The notes under the pieces were generated by a model. It made no database searches and had not been told where the DNA came from. It was given only the letters and a program-made list of their open reading frames with translations. From Bdellovibrionales bacterium (GTDB lineage Bacteria; Bdellovibrionota; Bdellovibrionia; Bdellovibrionales; UBA1609), in the NCBI GenBank assembly GCA_020628165.1, contig JAHDFM010000003.1, positions 62,001 through 126,000 on the forward strand: a DNA stretch of 64,000 bases. The letters run 5' to 3'. Of the stretch, positions 51,587-62,415 are shown piece after piece. Position numbers and translations under genes: made by a program. Position 1 is the first letter of the stretch; each line of letters opens with the position of its first letter.

Positions 51587-54500
51587 ATGATTTTACGAAT
51601 TTTAACTTGTACGTTTTTTGTTATTTTCTCATTAGAGGCTTTTGCGGTCTTAGCGCCAAGCCTTATGACCTATCATGGTCGCATTATCGAACCAAGCACA
51701 ATGCCTCTAGAAAGGTCGGATGTGACCTTCACAGTGCAAGTTCTTTCTCCTGGAACTGAAGAGTGTGTTCTTTACGAAGAAACACACCTTATAGATATGA
51801 CAGGCTCTGAAGGTTTATTTAATTTTAATATTGGACAAGGTGCTGTCACAGCTGGTGATCCAGGCATAGGTCTTATGGGAACTATGGACAACAGCCGTAA
51901 TCAATCAGGACTGTCTTGTTCCATCGGAACCAGTTACACACCTGTGGCTGGTCACGGACGAAGGCTTCGCATCAGTTTTGACTACACAGGAAGTACAGGG
52001 CCTGTCACCATCACGCCATATTCTGAAATACAATCGGTTCCTTTTGCTACTTACGCCTCAAGGTTAGAAGGTTTAGGAAAAGACGATCTTATCCAAGTGA
52101 ACAGTGGTGGCACGCAAGTGTTAAACCAAGGAAACATTGACGCTATTTTTACCACAACCAATTACCCTTTATTGATTGATGCCATAGACGGTACGCACTC
52201 AGCTTATGCCAAGTCTGTTGATCTACCCGTCACCGGCGGTACCCTCAATATGAGTGGCGGTGGACAAGATGTTGTTGTGAGTGACACTCCAGCAACTGGT
52301 GATTCTGCTGTGAACCAAGATTACAGTGATGGTCATTTAGGTGGGAAAGTTTTGGACCCAACGAGTATGTCTGGTTTAACTGGAGCGGCTGGTGATGGCT
52401 TTATCCTTGCTTGGGATGAAACCACACAAACGTTCATAGCTCAAGCAGCACCTGGTGACGCCACAAAGCTACCTTTAGCTGGTGGCACAATGACTGGAAA
52501 CATTGTGATGTCAGGAGTGAGTAACCCCGACATTGAAATGAATGACAATGACATTATTAATGTGGGTGATATCACTGACATCAATAATTTAAGTTTGTCG
52601 GGCAGTGGGCAAGCTGACTTTAACGATAGCAATTTAATAGAGCTTGGCTTTGTCACTGTGATGCCAGAAAGATCTGTGCATTTAGGAAGCTTTACATCAG
52701 CTCAAGAGACAACTTACACTGGTACCTTAGGGGCACTTGATGCCGGTAAAGTTTGGTACAATTCTACAGATAACTCTTTTAAATATTGGGACGGCACTCA
52801 AGCCGTTGATTTAAAATCAGAGGCTGATGATAAGTTACCATTGGCTGGCGGCACCATGACAGGTGATATTAACATGGACACCAATGACATCAGCAATGTG
52901 GAGTCGATGAATTTTAGCGGTGTTCCAGGGAGTGATCACTTAGATTTGAACAATCAGTTCATTATAAATGCAGGTCACATCACTTTGACAGATCAGCACG
53001 TACTTAGGTTAGGTAGCTACACCGGTGCGCAAGAAACAGCCTTTGAAGGTACGTTGGGCGCAACCGATGTAGGTAGCTTATGGTATAACAGTGATGACAA
53101 CCAATTAAAGCTTTGGACCGACGCTGGAACTTCAAGAACTTTAGCAGGCCTTGGCAACACAGCGGGCAGTGCTGTAGACATCGGAACCATTCCAAATTGC
53201 AGTGCCAGTCAAAAATTACAAATGAGCGCAGGTCCTACTTATGCCTGGAGTTGTGTTGCGGACAGTGGAGATATTGAAGGTGTGACTGCTGGCGATGGTT
53301 TGACCGGTGGGGGCACAAGTGGATCTCCGACGATCGATGTGAATGTTGATGACGCCACTATTGAAATAGCATCTGATATTGTGCGTGTGAAAGACTCTGG
53401 GATCACCACGGCTAAAATTGCTGATGACGCTATAACAAGTGCAAAGATTTTAAATGGAACCATTGGTGCTGGAGATATTGCTAATAACTCTATTCAAAAT
53501 AATCATTTGATCGATGGAATTGTGAATTCAGCTAAAATTGCTGATGGCTCCGTCGGAAATATAGACTTAGATAACAACGCTGTTAATTCTGCGAAAGTGC
53601 AAGATAACACTTTAACGAGTTCTGATATTTTAGACGGCACCATTGCCACTGCTGACTTAGCTGATGGTTCAGTCACCTCTGCTAAGATTGCCGATGGCAC
53701 AATCACCAGTTCAGACATCGCCACAGGAAGTGGAATCATTTTAGATGGTGGTAATACTGAAGGTGCTGCTGTCACTATTGGTACTAATGATAATTTTGAT
53801 TTGAATTTAGAAACTAATGGAAGCACACGTTTAAGAATTGATAATAATGGTCGCATTGGTACAGGAGTTGTTTCAGGTGCTGCCAAGCTTTATGTTAGTC
53901 ATGCTACGGCAGATGGCGACACTTCAGAAAGAGCGGTAGAGATAAACCGATCGACAACAACAAGTTCAAATGTCACCAGTTTTGACAAAGGCATGGTCAG
54001 TTATTTGATAGATTATGACATTCCTTCTGGAATCACTGATAGTGGCTATAAAATTGCCGTCGATGCTAGTGCCTACGCAAGTAACAACACAGGTTTTGCA
54101 GGAACACTCAATCAAAACATGGCCGTATGGGCCCGTTCTGGAGTGAATGCCTCTGCGCCGGGTTCATTGATCAATAATTCTTATGCTGTGAAAGCAGAAA
54201 TTCTCAATTCTGATGCCGATTCAACAATCACCAACGCCTATGGTGTTCATATTCAAAACGGGAATGGGACGGGCACGATTACGAATAACTATGGCCTTTA
54301 CCAAGTTACAGCAAGTGCTAGAAACTATTTTGCTGGAAATGTAGGTCTAGGTGACAACACTCCTGATACTCGTTTAGATGTAGAAGGGACCATTAAAATG
54401 GGTGATGGCGGAGAAACTTGTTCCGCTGCCGGAGATGGTGGGATGATTCGTTACAATGGGAGTGTTTTACAATTTTGTAATGGTTCAGCTTGGACAACTT

Positions 54501-57500
54501 TAGGGACTGGCACAGGTGACATTACAAGTGTGACTGCTGGCACTGGTTTGTCTGGTGGTGGTTCTTCAGGTGGAGTGACCCTAAATTTAGCGAATACAGC
54601 AGTGAGTGCTGGGTCTTACGGTTCAGCGACACAGATTCCAACTTACACCGTTGATGCCCAGGGGCGATTGACTGCAAGTAGTAATGTCAATGTGCACACA
54701 TCTGGCTTAACAACAGCTGAGATTGATCAATTAGAAAACATAGGTGCAATAACGATCAGTGCCGCTCAGTGGGGTTACTTAGGAAGCATGTCTGGTTCTC
54801 CAGTGATTACTGAAACAGATCCTAAAATGCAGACACTAACATCTACTGAGGTCGACCAACTAGAAAATATTGGCTCAAGCACAATCAGTGCCTCACAGTG
54901 GGGTTACTTAGGCGCTTTGTCTGGAGCTCCACTAACAAGTGAAACAGATCCCAAAATGCAAACTCTAACAACTGCTGAAGTTGATCAATTAGAAAACATA
55001 GGTGCAACAACGATCAGCGCTGCTCAGTGGGGCTACTTAGGAAGCATGTCTGGTTCTCCAGTGATCACCGAAACAGATCCAAAAATGCAGACACTATCAT
55101 CTACAGAGGTCGACCAACTAGAAAATATTGGTTCAAGCACAATCAGTGCCTCGCAGTGGTCTGTTCTCGGTGGTAACACTACAACTGCTGCTGAAATCAA
55201 TCAAATTGAAAACATTGGTTCTACAACAATAAGTGCCGCTCAATGGGGTTACCTCGGTGCTCTGTCTGGAGCTCCGCTAACAAGTGAAACAGACCCAAAA
55301 ATGCAGACTCTTACGACGGCTGAAGTCGATCAATTAGAAAATATTGGTGCAACAACTATCAGTGCTGCTCAGTGGAGTTATGTTGGGGCCCTTACGGGAA
55401 CACCTGGAGACATTTTTGATGGCGGAAATACCACTGGCTCTGCTGTGACAGTTGGTACTAATGATAACTTTGATTTAAATTTTGAAAGTAACGGCATTAT
55501 TAACATGACTATCGAGAATGATGGTGATGTTGGTATTGGAACAACAGCCCCTGAAGCAGCCTTAGATGTCAGTGCTTTACGATGGGGAGCTGGAACGCAC
55601 TTGCCACCACAGGTTGGAATTCGAGGAACGCGAGCTTCCATTGCTTTGTACGATACAAATGAAGCGACTAATGATGTTTTTGCAATAGAACATGGTGAAA
55701 GTGTTTTGCAAATTTACTCAACTGACTACACTGCTGATGATTGGGGTTTTGATGAAAGAGTGTCACGTTTGTCAATAAATGGAGATAATGGAAGGGTTGG
55801 AATTGGAGTGACATCTCCGGATACAATATTAGAAATCGCTGGAACACTTAAGCTAGGAAATGGTGGTGAGGCATGTAGTGCAGCTGGTGATGCCGGTATG
55901 TTTCGATATAACAGCGGTAATATGCAGTTTTGTGACGGTAGTAGTTGGGTTACGCTTGGCACGGGAAGTGGCTCCGGTGATATTACAGCGGTGAACACCA
56001 GTGGTGGCATCACCGGTGGGGTGACCAGTGGTGCAGCTAATATTAGCATTGCCGGTTCTGGAGTGACAACTGCTAAAATTGCGAACTTAAATGTGACTGG
56101 CGCAAAGATTGCTGCCAATGCCATTACTACTGATAAAATAGCAGCTGGTGCTGTAACAACCACTGACATTGCAACAGACACAATTTTAGCTGCAGACATT
56201 GCAGCCAATGCCGTCGGCTCTTCAGAGATAGCAGCTAACGCTGTGGGTGCATCAGAGTTATCTTCGACGACAGTTTCTGCAGGAAGCTATGGTTCAGCAA
56301 CACAAATCCCAACCTACACTGTGGATGCTGATGGTCGACTAACTGCTAGTAGTAATGTCAATGTTCACACTTCAGCTTTAACATCTGTTGAGATCGATCA
56401 ATTAGAAAACATCGGTGCAAGCACAATCAGTGCTTCTCAGTGGTCCGTTCTTGGTGGCAACACGACAACCGCCGCTGAAATCAATCAAATTGAAAACATA
56501 GGTTCCACAACAATCAGTGCTGCACAGTGGGGTTACCTAGGCGCAATGTCTGGAGCTCCTGGTGATATTATCAATGGAGGTAACAGTACTGGAGCACAGG
56601 TGGTGATAGGAACCAACGATAGTAATAACCTTGCTTTCGAAACAAATGGCGTCACAAAAATGTTATTAAGTAACTCAAATGATCGACTTTATTTGCAACA
56701 AGGTATTGCCAATATGAGTTCAGCTAATAACGCCTCAGTAGAATTGTACACGTCTGGCACCATGGTTTCTAGAAATGTAGCAGATGCCAACACGGCGTTA
56801 AGAGTTCATCAGATCAATGCAAGTAGCACTGGTGACATCTTAGACTTGATGTCAAATGGGAGTAGCAAAATGGTTGTGACTCAGCCAGGACTTGTGGGAA
56901 TAGGAACAGAGTTTCCAGAGCATTATTTAGATGTTCGCCCGTCACCATTTATCAAGGTAAAATCAGAATATCATGGTTTAGGAGTAACAGCTGCCGCTGG
57001 TTCTAGTGCTTATAGTGATCCGCGCTTAAACTTTTACAAATCAAGAGGAACTTTTGCGGCACCAACAGTGTTACTCAATGGTGACACTCTTAGTGAAATG
57101 AATTTTTTCTCTCACGATGGAACAGACTTTAACAACTACTCTGCAGCTATTAAAGTACGAGTCGATGGGTCTCACGGTACAGATGACACTCCTGCTAGGT
57201 TAGAGTTTAGAACAACCCCTGACGGATCAAACGTAACTCAAGCTCGTATGACCATTAGAAATGACGGTGACATAGGAATAGGTACTGAGAATCCTGATAA
57301 TTTATTACATTTATTTGGCAATAACAAAGACATGATCATTGAAAGTGACTCCACCTGCACAGGCTGTAGTGCTGATTTACAATTTAGAAGAAAACGAAGT
57401 GCTGGTTTGATAGCTGATGACGATCAATTGGGTTCTATTTATTTCCAAGGCTATGATGGTGATGAGTACCCAGGCACGAGCACGTCTCGTCAAGCTTATA

Positions 57501-58561
57501 TCAGGGCTCTTGTTGATGGGACTCCAGGAAATAACGATATACCAACTCGTTTGACATTTGGAACTACACCCGATGGCAATGATGAGGCCATTGAAAGAAT
57601 GCAAATCACCAATAACGGGACTCTGTTAGTTGGGCACACAGCCCCTCTGACCGGCAGTCATGCCTTTCAGTTTATCAGTGAAGATAACAAAGATGGATTG
57701 TTTGCAAACTACAGTTCATTAGCAAGCACGGCTGGTCCAGACGTCGATTTTCTTCGGGCTCGTGGCAGCTTATCGGCTCCTTCAAATGTCATTGTTGGAG
57801 ATAAAATTGGCTCTATAAGACCGAGACCCTACATCAATGGAGGCCATGGTTTTAGTGCTGAGATAGGTTTTTATATGGACAGTGGCACTATCAGTAGCAC
57901 GAGTCGTCCCACTAAGATTGTTTTTGGCACAGCCGCAAATGGAGCCACTGCCGTTTCAACTCGCATGACGATCAAAGAAGATGGTGATATTGGTATTGGA
58001 ACTACAGCACCAGGTCATAAACTTCACGTTATCGGAACAGCAGGTCTATCTACTGGAACAGCTTGGACTAACACATCTGATCGTCGCTTAAAGGACATTC
58101 AAGGTGAATACCAGTATGGTTTAAAAGAGATTTTAGATTTAAAAACCATTTGGTTTAATTATAAAGAGGGCAACAAACTCGACTTGCCTCACGACAAAAA
58201 AATCGCAGGTTTTATAGCCCAAGAAGTGCAAAGTGTAATTCCTGAAGCAGTCTTTGAAAGAGAAGATGGCTTTTTAGAATTAAATGTTGACCCAATTCAT
58301 TGGGCTACAGTCAATGCTGTTCAAGATTTACATGAGCTAACGGTTGAAAATAAAAACTATTGTGAAGTTAATTTTGAACAGATGCGTAAATCTATCAAAG
58401 GCAACCAAGAAAATATCACTCAGTTACAGAACAAGAGTGATGAGGTCGAGCGCCGCATTTCTAGTCTTGAAGATGAACTGGCTCAAGAAAAAGAGAATAA
58501 CAAAATGTTGTTACAACGCCTCATTGAGTTAGAGAAAAAGTTTGAGCAATCGCAGAAGTGA
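51587..58561 (+). CDS. Giant repetitive fibre/adhesin with C-terminal S74-type intramolecular chaperone domain
   Basis: Signal peptide; trimeric-fibre-like repeats; several GIGTTAPxxxLxV modules; C-terminal NTSDRRLKDIQGEYQYGLKEILDLKTIWFNYK...KKIAGFIAQEVQSVIPEAV plus coiled coil. Confidence 0.88.
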   Translation: MILRILTCTFFVIFSLEAFAVLAPSLMTYHGRIIEPSTMPLERSDVTFTVQVLSPGTEECVLYEETHLIDMTGSEGLFNFNIGQGAVTAGDPGIGLMGTMDNSRNQSGLSCSIGTSYTPVAGHGRRLRISFDYTGSTGPVTITPYSEIQSVPFATYASRLEGLGKDDLIQVNSGGTQVLNQGNIDAIFTTTNYPLLIDAIDGTHSAYAKSVDLPVTGGTLNMSGGGQDVVVSDTPATGDSAVNQDYSDGHLGGKVLDPTSMSGLTGAAGDGFILAWDETTQTFIAQAAPGDATKLPLAGGTMTGNIVMSGVSNPDIEMNDNDIINVGDITDINNLSLSGSGQADFNDSNLIELGFVTVMPERSVHLGSFTSAQETTYTGTLGALDAGKVWYNSTDNSFKYWDGTQAVDLKSEADDKLPLAGGTMTGDINMDTNDISNVESMNFSGVPGSDHLDLNNQFIINAGHITLTDQHVLRLGSYTGAQETAFEGTLGATDVGSLWYNSDDNQLKLWTDAGTSRTLAGLGNTAGSAVDIGTIPNCSASQKLQMSAGPTYAWSCVADSGDIEGVTAGDGLTGGGTSGSPTIDVNVDDATIEIASDIVRVKDSGITTAKIADDAITSAKILNGTIGAGDIANNSIQNNHLIDGIVNSAKIADGSVGNIDLDNNAVNSAKVQDNTLTSSDILDGTIATADLADGSVTSAKIADGTITSSDIATGSGIILDGGNTEGAAVTIGTNDNFDLNLETNGSTRLRIDNNGRIGTGVVSGAAKLYVSHATADGDTSERAVEINRSTTTSSNVTSFDKGMVSYLIDYDIPSGITDSGYKIAVDASAYASNNTGFAGTLNQNMAVWARSGVNASAPGSLINNSYAVKAEILNSDADSTITNAYGVHIQNGNGTGTITNNYGLYQVTASARNYFAGNVGLGDNTPDTRLDVEGTIKMGDGGETCSAAGDGGMIRYNGSVLQFCNGSAWTTLGTGTGDITSVTAGTGLSGGGSSGGVTLNLANTAVSAGSYGSATQIPTYTVDAQGRLTASSNVNVHTSGLTTAEIDQLENIGAITISAAQWGYLGSMSGSPVITETDPKMQTLTSTEVDQLENIGSSTISASQWGYLGALSGAPLTSETDPKMQTLTTAEVDQLENIGATTISAAQWGYLGSMSGSPVITETDPKMQTLSSTEVDQLENIGSSTISASQWSVLGGNTTTAAEINQIENIGSTTISAAQWGYLGALSGAPLTSETDPKMQTLTTAEVDQLENIGATTISAAQWSYVGALTGTPGDIFDGGNTTGSAVTVGTNDNFDLNFESNGIINMTIENDGDVGIGTTAPEAALDVSALRWGAGTHLPPQVGIRGTRASIALYDTNEATNDVFAIEHGESVLQIYSTDYTADDWGFDERVSRLSINGDNGRVGIGVTSPDTILEIAGTLKLGNGGEACSAAGDAGMFRYNSGNMQFCDGSSWVTLGTGSGSGDITAVNTSGGITGGVTSGAANISIAGSGVTTAKIANLNVTGAKIAANAITTDKIAAGAVTTTDIATDTILAADIAANAVGSSEIAANAVGASELSSTTVSAGSYGSATQIPTYTVDADGRLTASSNVNVHTSALTSVEIDQLENIGASTISASQWSVLGGNTTTAAEINQIENIGSTTISAAQWGYLGAMSGAPGDIINGGNSTGAQVVIGTNDSNNLAFETNGVTKMLLSNSNDRLYLQQGIANMSSANNASVELYTSGTMVSRNVADANTALRVHQINASSTGDILDLMSNGSSKMVVTQPGLVGIGTEFPEHYLDVRPSPFIKVKSEYHGLGVTAAAGSSAYSDPRLNFYKSRGTFAAPTVLLNGDTLSEMNFFSHDGTDFNNYSAAIKVRVDGSHGTDDTPARLEFRTTPDGSNVTQARMTIRNDGDIGIGTENPDNLLHLFGNNKDMIIESDSTCTGCSADLQFRRKRSAGLIADDDQLGSIYFQGYDGDEYPGTSTSRQAYIRALVDGTPGNNDIPTRLTFGTTPDGNDEAIERMQITNNGTLLVGHTAPLTGSHAFQFISEDNKDGLFANYSSLASTAGPDVDFLRARGSLSAPSNVIVGDKIGSIRPRPYINGGHGFSAEIGFYMDSGTISSTSRPTKIVFGTAANGATAVSTRMTIKEDGDIGIGTTAPGHKLHVIGTAGLSTGTAWTNTSDRRLKDIQGEYQYGLKEILDLKTIWFNYKEGNKLDLPHDKKIAGFIAQEVQSVIPEAVFEREDGFLELNVDPIHWATVNAVQDLHELTVENKNYCEVNFEQMRKSIKGNQENITQLQNKSDEVERRISSLEDELAQEKENNKMLLQRLIELEKKFEQSQK
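53395..53730 (+). repeat. Degenerate AKIADGTITSSDI-type repeat tract in the fibre gene
   Basis: Repeats of (S/T)AKIxDxxxxxxDIxxxxI; a related tract occurs at ~56050-56265. Confidence 0.7.
54719..55400 (+). repeat. Tandem repeats of ~43 codons in the fibre gene
   Basis: Repeated (V/I)(D/N)Q(L/I)ENIGxxTISAxQWGYLGxxSGxPxxxETDPKMQTLxxxE; variant copies at ~56386-56560. Confidence 0.9.
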
Positions 58562-58824
58562 TTCTTTTGCAAAATCTACAATACTTAAATATTTGAGCCC
58601 AAGCCCCCCGAGTGTTTTCTTATGACGTCTAGGAATGGCTTGATTTGAAATTATTCCTTGAGTTTTTTACCCACAACGTCGAATATAACTGTATGAAGTT
58701 TTATAGAAAATTCAACATTCATAATAAAACCATTGCCCTCTTCGCAGATTGTTGCCTATAATCTAGCGTTTTTACTTAATTTTTTAGCCACATTAACAGA
58801 CTCAATTTAAACAGGAGTTCGATC

Positions 58825-60282
58825 ATGTCGATCACGATATATAATTCAATGAGCAAGCAAAAAGAAACATTTAAACCCATCAAGGCTGGTGAGGTTTCTA
58901 TGTATGTTTGTGGCCCAACGGTTTATGATTTTTTACATGTGGGTAATTTTAGGGGAGCGATATTTTTTAATGCCGTTAGAAATTGGTTTGAAAAACAAGG
59001 TTATAAAGTTAACTACGTATACAATTACACAGACGTCGATGATAAAATCATCAAACGTGCCAATGAGCTCGGGCAAACCTCAGAAGAAGTCGCGACCATG
59101 TATATCAAAGAGTTTGAAAAAGACTACAGAGGTCTGCGCCTGAAACCACACACGGCCAACCCAAAAGTGACAGAGCATATCGACAACATCATAAAAATGG
59201 TGACCAGTCTTATTGAAAAAAATAAAGCCTATGCTGTGAACGGCGATGTTTATTTTAACGTTGAAAATTTCAACGACTACGGAAAGCTCAGCAATAAAAA
59301 TATCGAAGAGCTAGAGGCGGGTGTGCGCATAGAGGCCAACACAGATAAAAAACACCCAAGTGACTTTGCCTTGTGGAAAGGTGCAAAGCCAGATGAGCCG
59401 TCTTGGGACTCTCCTTGGGGCAAAGGGCGTCCGGGCTGGCACATCGAGTGCTCTGTGATGGTTAAAGAAGTTCTTGGTGATAGCATTGATATCCACGGCG
59501 GGGGGTTAGATTTACTTTTCCCGCACCATGAAAATGAAATTGCTCAAAGTGAAGCGTGCAATGGAGCAAAGTACGTTAACTATTGGATGCACAACAATAT
59601 GCTCGAGTTTGGCAATCAAAAGATGTCAAAGTCGCTTGGCAATGTTCGCACAGGGCGTTCTTTCATTGAAGAGTACAATGGTGAAGTTCTTAAGTTTTTA
59701 AATTTGTCGTCTCACTATCGCAGTGTGATTGATTTTAGTGAAGTGCAGATAGGTCGTGCTATTGCATCTTTAGGTAAGTTTTATTCCAGCCTCAAACATG
59801 CAGAGAGTTTAGTGGCAAAAGACCTTGCGTTAGTGCCAGTGCCAGATGACTTTTTAAAAATGGTCGATGAGTGCACACAAGGCTTTGAACAGTCCATGAA
59901 TGACGATTTTAATACCGCTGAGGCACTAGCTAAATTTTATGAGATGATGCGCATGTTTAACAACTTAACTCGCAAGCCTGGAAAAGCAAAGCCCGAGCAC
60001 AAAGCGATTGCTGAAGTTTATTTGGGTTGGATTAAAGACAAGGGAGATGTGCTGGCTCTTTTTCAAGAAAATCCGTCTGAGTACTTGGTGGCTTTAGATG
60101 ATATGTTATTGAGACAAAAAAATATTTCTAGAGAAGATGTTGATGCTCTTATTGTAGAGCGCACAAAAGTGAGAGCAGAGAAAAACTATGCTCGCTCAGA
60201 TGAGATCAGAGATCAATTGATAGAAATGGGCATCCAGGTTATGGATGGTGTTGATGGCAGCACTTGGGAAGTGGAAAAGTAA
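58825..60282 (+). CDS. cysS: Cysteinyl-tRNA synthetase
   Basis: YVCGPTVYDFLHVGNFRGAIFF; GGGLDLLFPHHENEIAQSEA; KMSKSLGNV. Confidence 0.97.
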   Translation: MSITIYNSMSKQKETFKPIKAGEVSMYVCGPTVYDFLHVGNFRGAIFFNAVRNWFEKQGYKVNYVYNYTDVDDKIIKRANELGQTSEEVATMYIKEFEKDYRGLRLKPHTANPKVTEHIDNIIKMVTSLIEKNKAYAVNGDVYFNVENFNDYGKLSNKNIEELEAGVRIEANTDKKHPSDFALWKGAKPDEPSWDSPWGKGRPGWHIECSVMVKEVLGDSIDIHGGGLDLLFPHHENEIAQSEACNGAKYVNYWMHNNMLEFGNQKMSKSLGNVRTGRSFIEEYNGEVLKFLNLSSHYRSVIDFSEVQIGRAIASLGKFYSSLKHAESLVAKDLALVPVPDDFLKMVDECTQGFEQSMNDDFNTAEALAKFYEMMRMFNNLTRKPGKAKPEHKAIAEVYLGWIKDKGDVLALFQENPSEYLVALDDMLLRQKNISREDVDALIVERTKVRAEKNYARSDEIRDQLIEMGIQVMDGVDGSTWEVEK

Positions 60283-60324
60283 TTTAAAAAAAGTATTTTT
60301 TAATTTGTTAGGAGAACTCTAGCG

Positions 60325-62316
60325 TTGTCGATTTTTAAAATGGTGACAGATTTTACCCCTTCAGGAGATCAGCCTGGAGCGATTCAGCAGATTGTTGGCA
60401 ACGTTAAAAGTAAGCTCAATCACCAGGTTCTTCTTGGAGTGACGGGGTCTGGAAAAACGTTCACCATGGCAAAAAGCATTGAAAAGCTTGGGCTTCCCAC
60501 TTTAATTATGGCTCATAATAAAACTTTGGCCGCACAACTGTATGCTGAGTTCAAAGAATTTTTCCCAGAAAATGCGGTCGAGTACTTTGTTTCATACTAC
60601 GATTACTATCAGCCTGAGGCCTTTATTCCTTCGACGGGCACTTTTATTGAAAAAGACTCATCCATCAATGAGCAAATCGATCGCATGCGCCACTCGGCCA
60701 CACGCTCTTTGTTTGAACGCCCAGATGTGATCATTGTTAGCAGTGTGTCTTGTATTTATGGTCTAGGGAGTCCCGAAGCTTATCAAGGTCTGATGATTCA
60801 TTTGAATGTCAATGAAGAGATGGCACGCAATCATTTTTTAAAAGAATTAGTGCGCATTCAATATTCGCGCAATGACATTGATTTTCAAAGGGGGAGTTTT
60901 CGCGTGAGGGGTGACACCGTCGAAGTGCACCCTCCGTCTGAAGACTCCAAAGCTTTACGAGTGGAGTTCTTTGGTGACTATATAGATCGTCTTTCTTGGG
61001 TGGACCCATTAACGGGGAGTGTTTTGCAAGAGCTTGAAAAAGCGGCCATCTATCCAGGCAGTCATTACGTCAGCACCGAAGAAAAACAAAAAGATGCTGT
61101 GGAAGCCATTCGCGATGAGCTTCGCGAACGCATTCAACATTACCGACATAATATTTTGCACAAAGAGGCTGAGCTCATTGAGCAAAGAACATCTTACGAT
61201 TTAGAGCTAATTCTAGAGATGGGGTTTTGCCCAGGAATTGAAAACTACTCACGTCACTTAACAGGACGCAAAGAGGGGGAAGCTCCTCCCACTTTGCTTG
61301 AGTACTTTCCGGCCGAGTTTTTAACTTTTATTGATGAGAGCCACGTAACAGTGCCGCAAATTGGTGGCATGTACCGGGGAGACCGGGCGAGAAAATCCAC
61401 CTTGGTGGAGCACGGTTACCGTTTGCCATCGGCTTTAGATAACCGTCCACTTAACTTTCAAGAATTTGAAGATTACATTGATAAGGTGGTTTATGTCTCT
61501 GCTACTCCGGGTGACTATGAACTGCAAAAATCAGAAGGTTTGGTGATCGAGCAAATTATTCGACCGACAGGTTTATTAGATCCGATCATTGAAGTTCGCC
61601 CAGTGACCACTCAGGTCGATGACTTGCTTGGTGAAATTAAAGACCGAGTTAAGAAAAAAGAACGAGTTTTAATAACGACTTTGACGAAAAAAAGTGCTGA
61701 GAGTTTAACAGGCTATTATGAAGACTTAGGCATCAAAGTGAAGTACTTGCACAGTGAAATCAAAACAGCAGAAAGAACCGACATCATTCGCAACTTACGC
61801 TTAGGTGTGTTTGATGTGCTCATTGGCATTAACTTGTTGCGAGAGGGGCTCGACATTCCCGAAGTCAGTCTGGTTGCGATCACTGATGCCGATAAAGAAG
61901 GTTTTTTGCGCTCAGAGCGTTCTTTGATTCAGACCATAGGGAGAGCTGCTAGAAACTCAGAAGGGCGCGTGATTCTATATGCCGATAAGATCACTCAGTC
62001 GATGGACAAAGCCATGAAAGAAACTCAAAGGCGACGTGAGCTTCAACAAGAGCACAACAAAAAACATGGCATCACTCCTAAAACAATCATTAAAAAAGTT
62101 CACAAAAGTTTAGCAGAGATTTATGGTTATCAAGACCTTGAGTCGAACAAGAAAAAAATAATTGGCATTGAACAATTGACTTCAGCGGAGCTTATCAAAA
62201 AATTAGAGCCTCTCAGAAAAGAAATGAAACAAGCAGCAAAAGACTTGGACTTCGAAAGAGCGGCTGAAATCAGAGATCAAATTAAACAGATTGAGCTTTC
62301 CGCCTTAGAGAAGTGA
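60325..62316 (+). CDS. uvrB: Excinuclease ABC subunit B
   Basis: [61 protein letters not shown]-terminal UVR motif. Confidence 0.98.
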   Translation: MSIFKMVTDFTPSGDQPGAIQQIVGNVKSKLNHQVLLGVTGSGKTFTMAKSIEKLGLPTLIMAHNKTLAAQLYAEFKEFFPENAVEYFVSYYDYYQPEAFIPSTGTFIEKDSSINEQIDRMRHSATRSLFERPDVIIVSSVSCIYGLGSPEAYQGLMIHLNVNEEMARNHFLKELVRIQYSRNDIDFQRGSFRVRGDTVEVHPPSEDSKALRVEFFGDYIDRLSWVDPLTGSVLQELEKAAIYPGSHYVSTEEKQKDAVEAIRDELRERIQHYRHNILHKEAELIEQRTSYDLELILEMGFCPGIENYSRHLTGRKEGEAPPTLLEYFPAEFLTFIDESHVTVPQIGGMYRGDRARKSTLVEHGYRLPSALDNRPLNFQEFEDYIDKVVYVSATPGDYELQKSEGLVIEQIIRPTGLLDPIIEVRPVTTQVDDLLGEIKDRVKKKERVLITTLTKKSAESLTGYYEDLGIKVKYLHSEIKTAERTDIIRNLRLGVFDVLIGINLLREGLDIPEVSLVAITDADKEGFLRSERSLIQTIGRAARNSEGRVILYADKITQSMDKAMKETQRRRELQQEHNKKHGITPKTIIKKVHKSLAEIYGYQDLESNKKKIIGIEQLTSAELIKKLEPLRKEMKQAAKDLDFERAAEIRDQIKQIELSALEK

Positions 62317-62415
62317 TTGTATAAGACTTAAAAATCTTGAATGAAGCTTTAACAGTAGACAAAGGCCTCACTCAGTTTTATCTTTCTAGATATCAGCTTT
62401 TTTACAGGAATGTTT

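Noticed and set aside
53503-53886. 127-aa minus-strand ORF inside the fibre gene
   Set aside because: Antisense shadow of a repetitive, biased coding tract; low-complexity translation. Same for 53239..53463, 55378..55641 and 55726..56208.
54719-55400. Regularly spaced repeats that could suggest a CRISPR array
   Set aside because: Repeats are ~43 codons, in frame within a long ORF, and no short unique spacers separate them.
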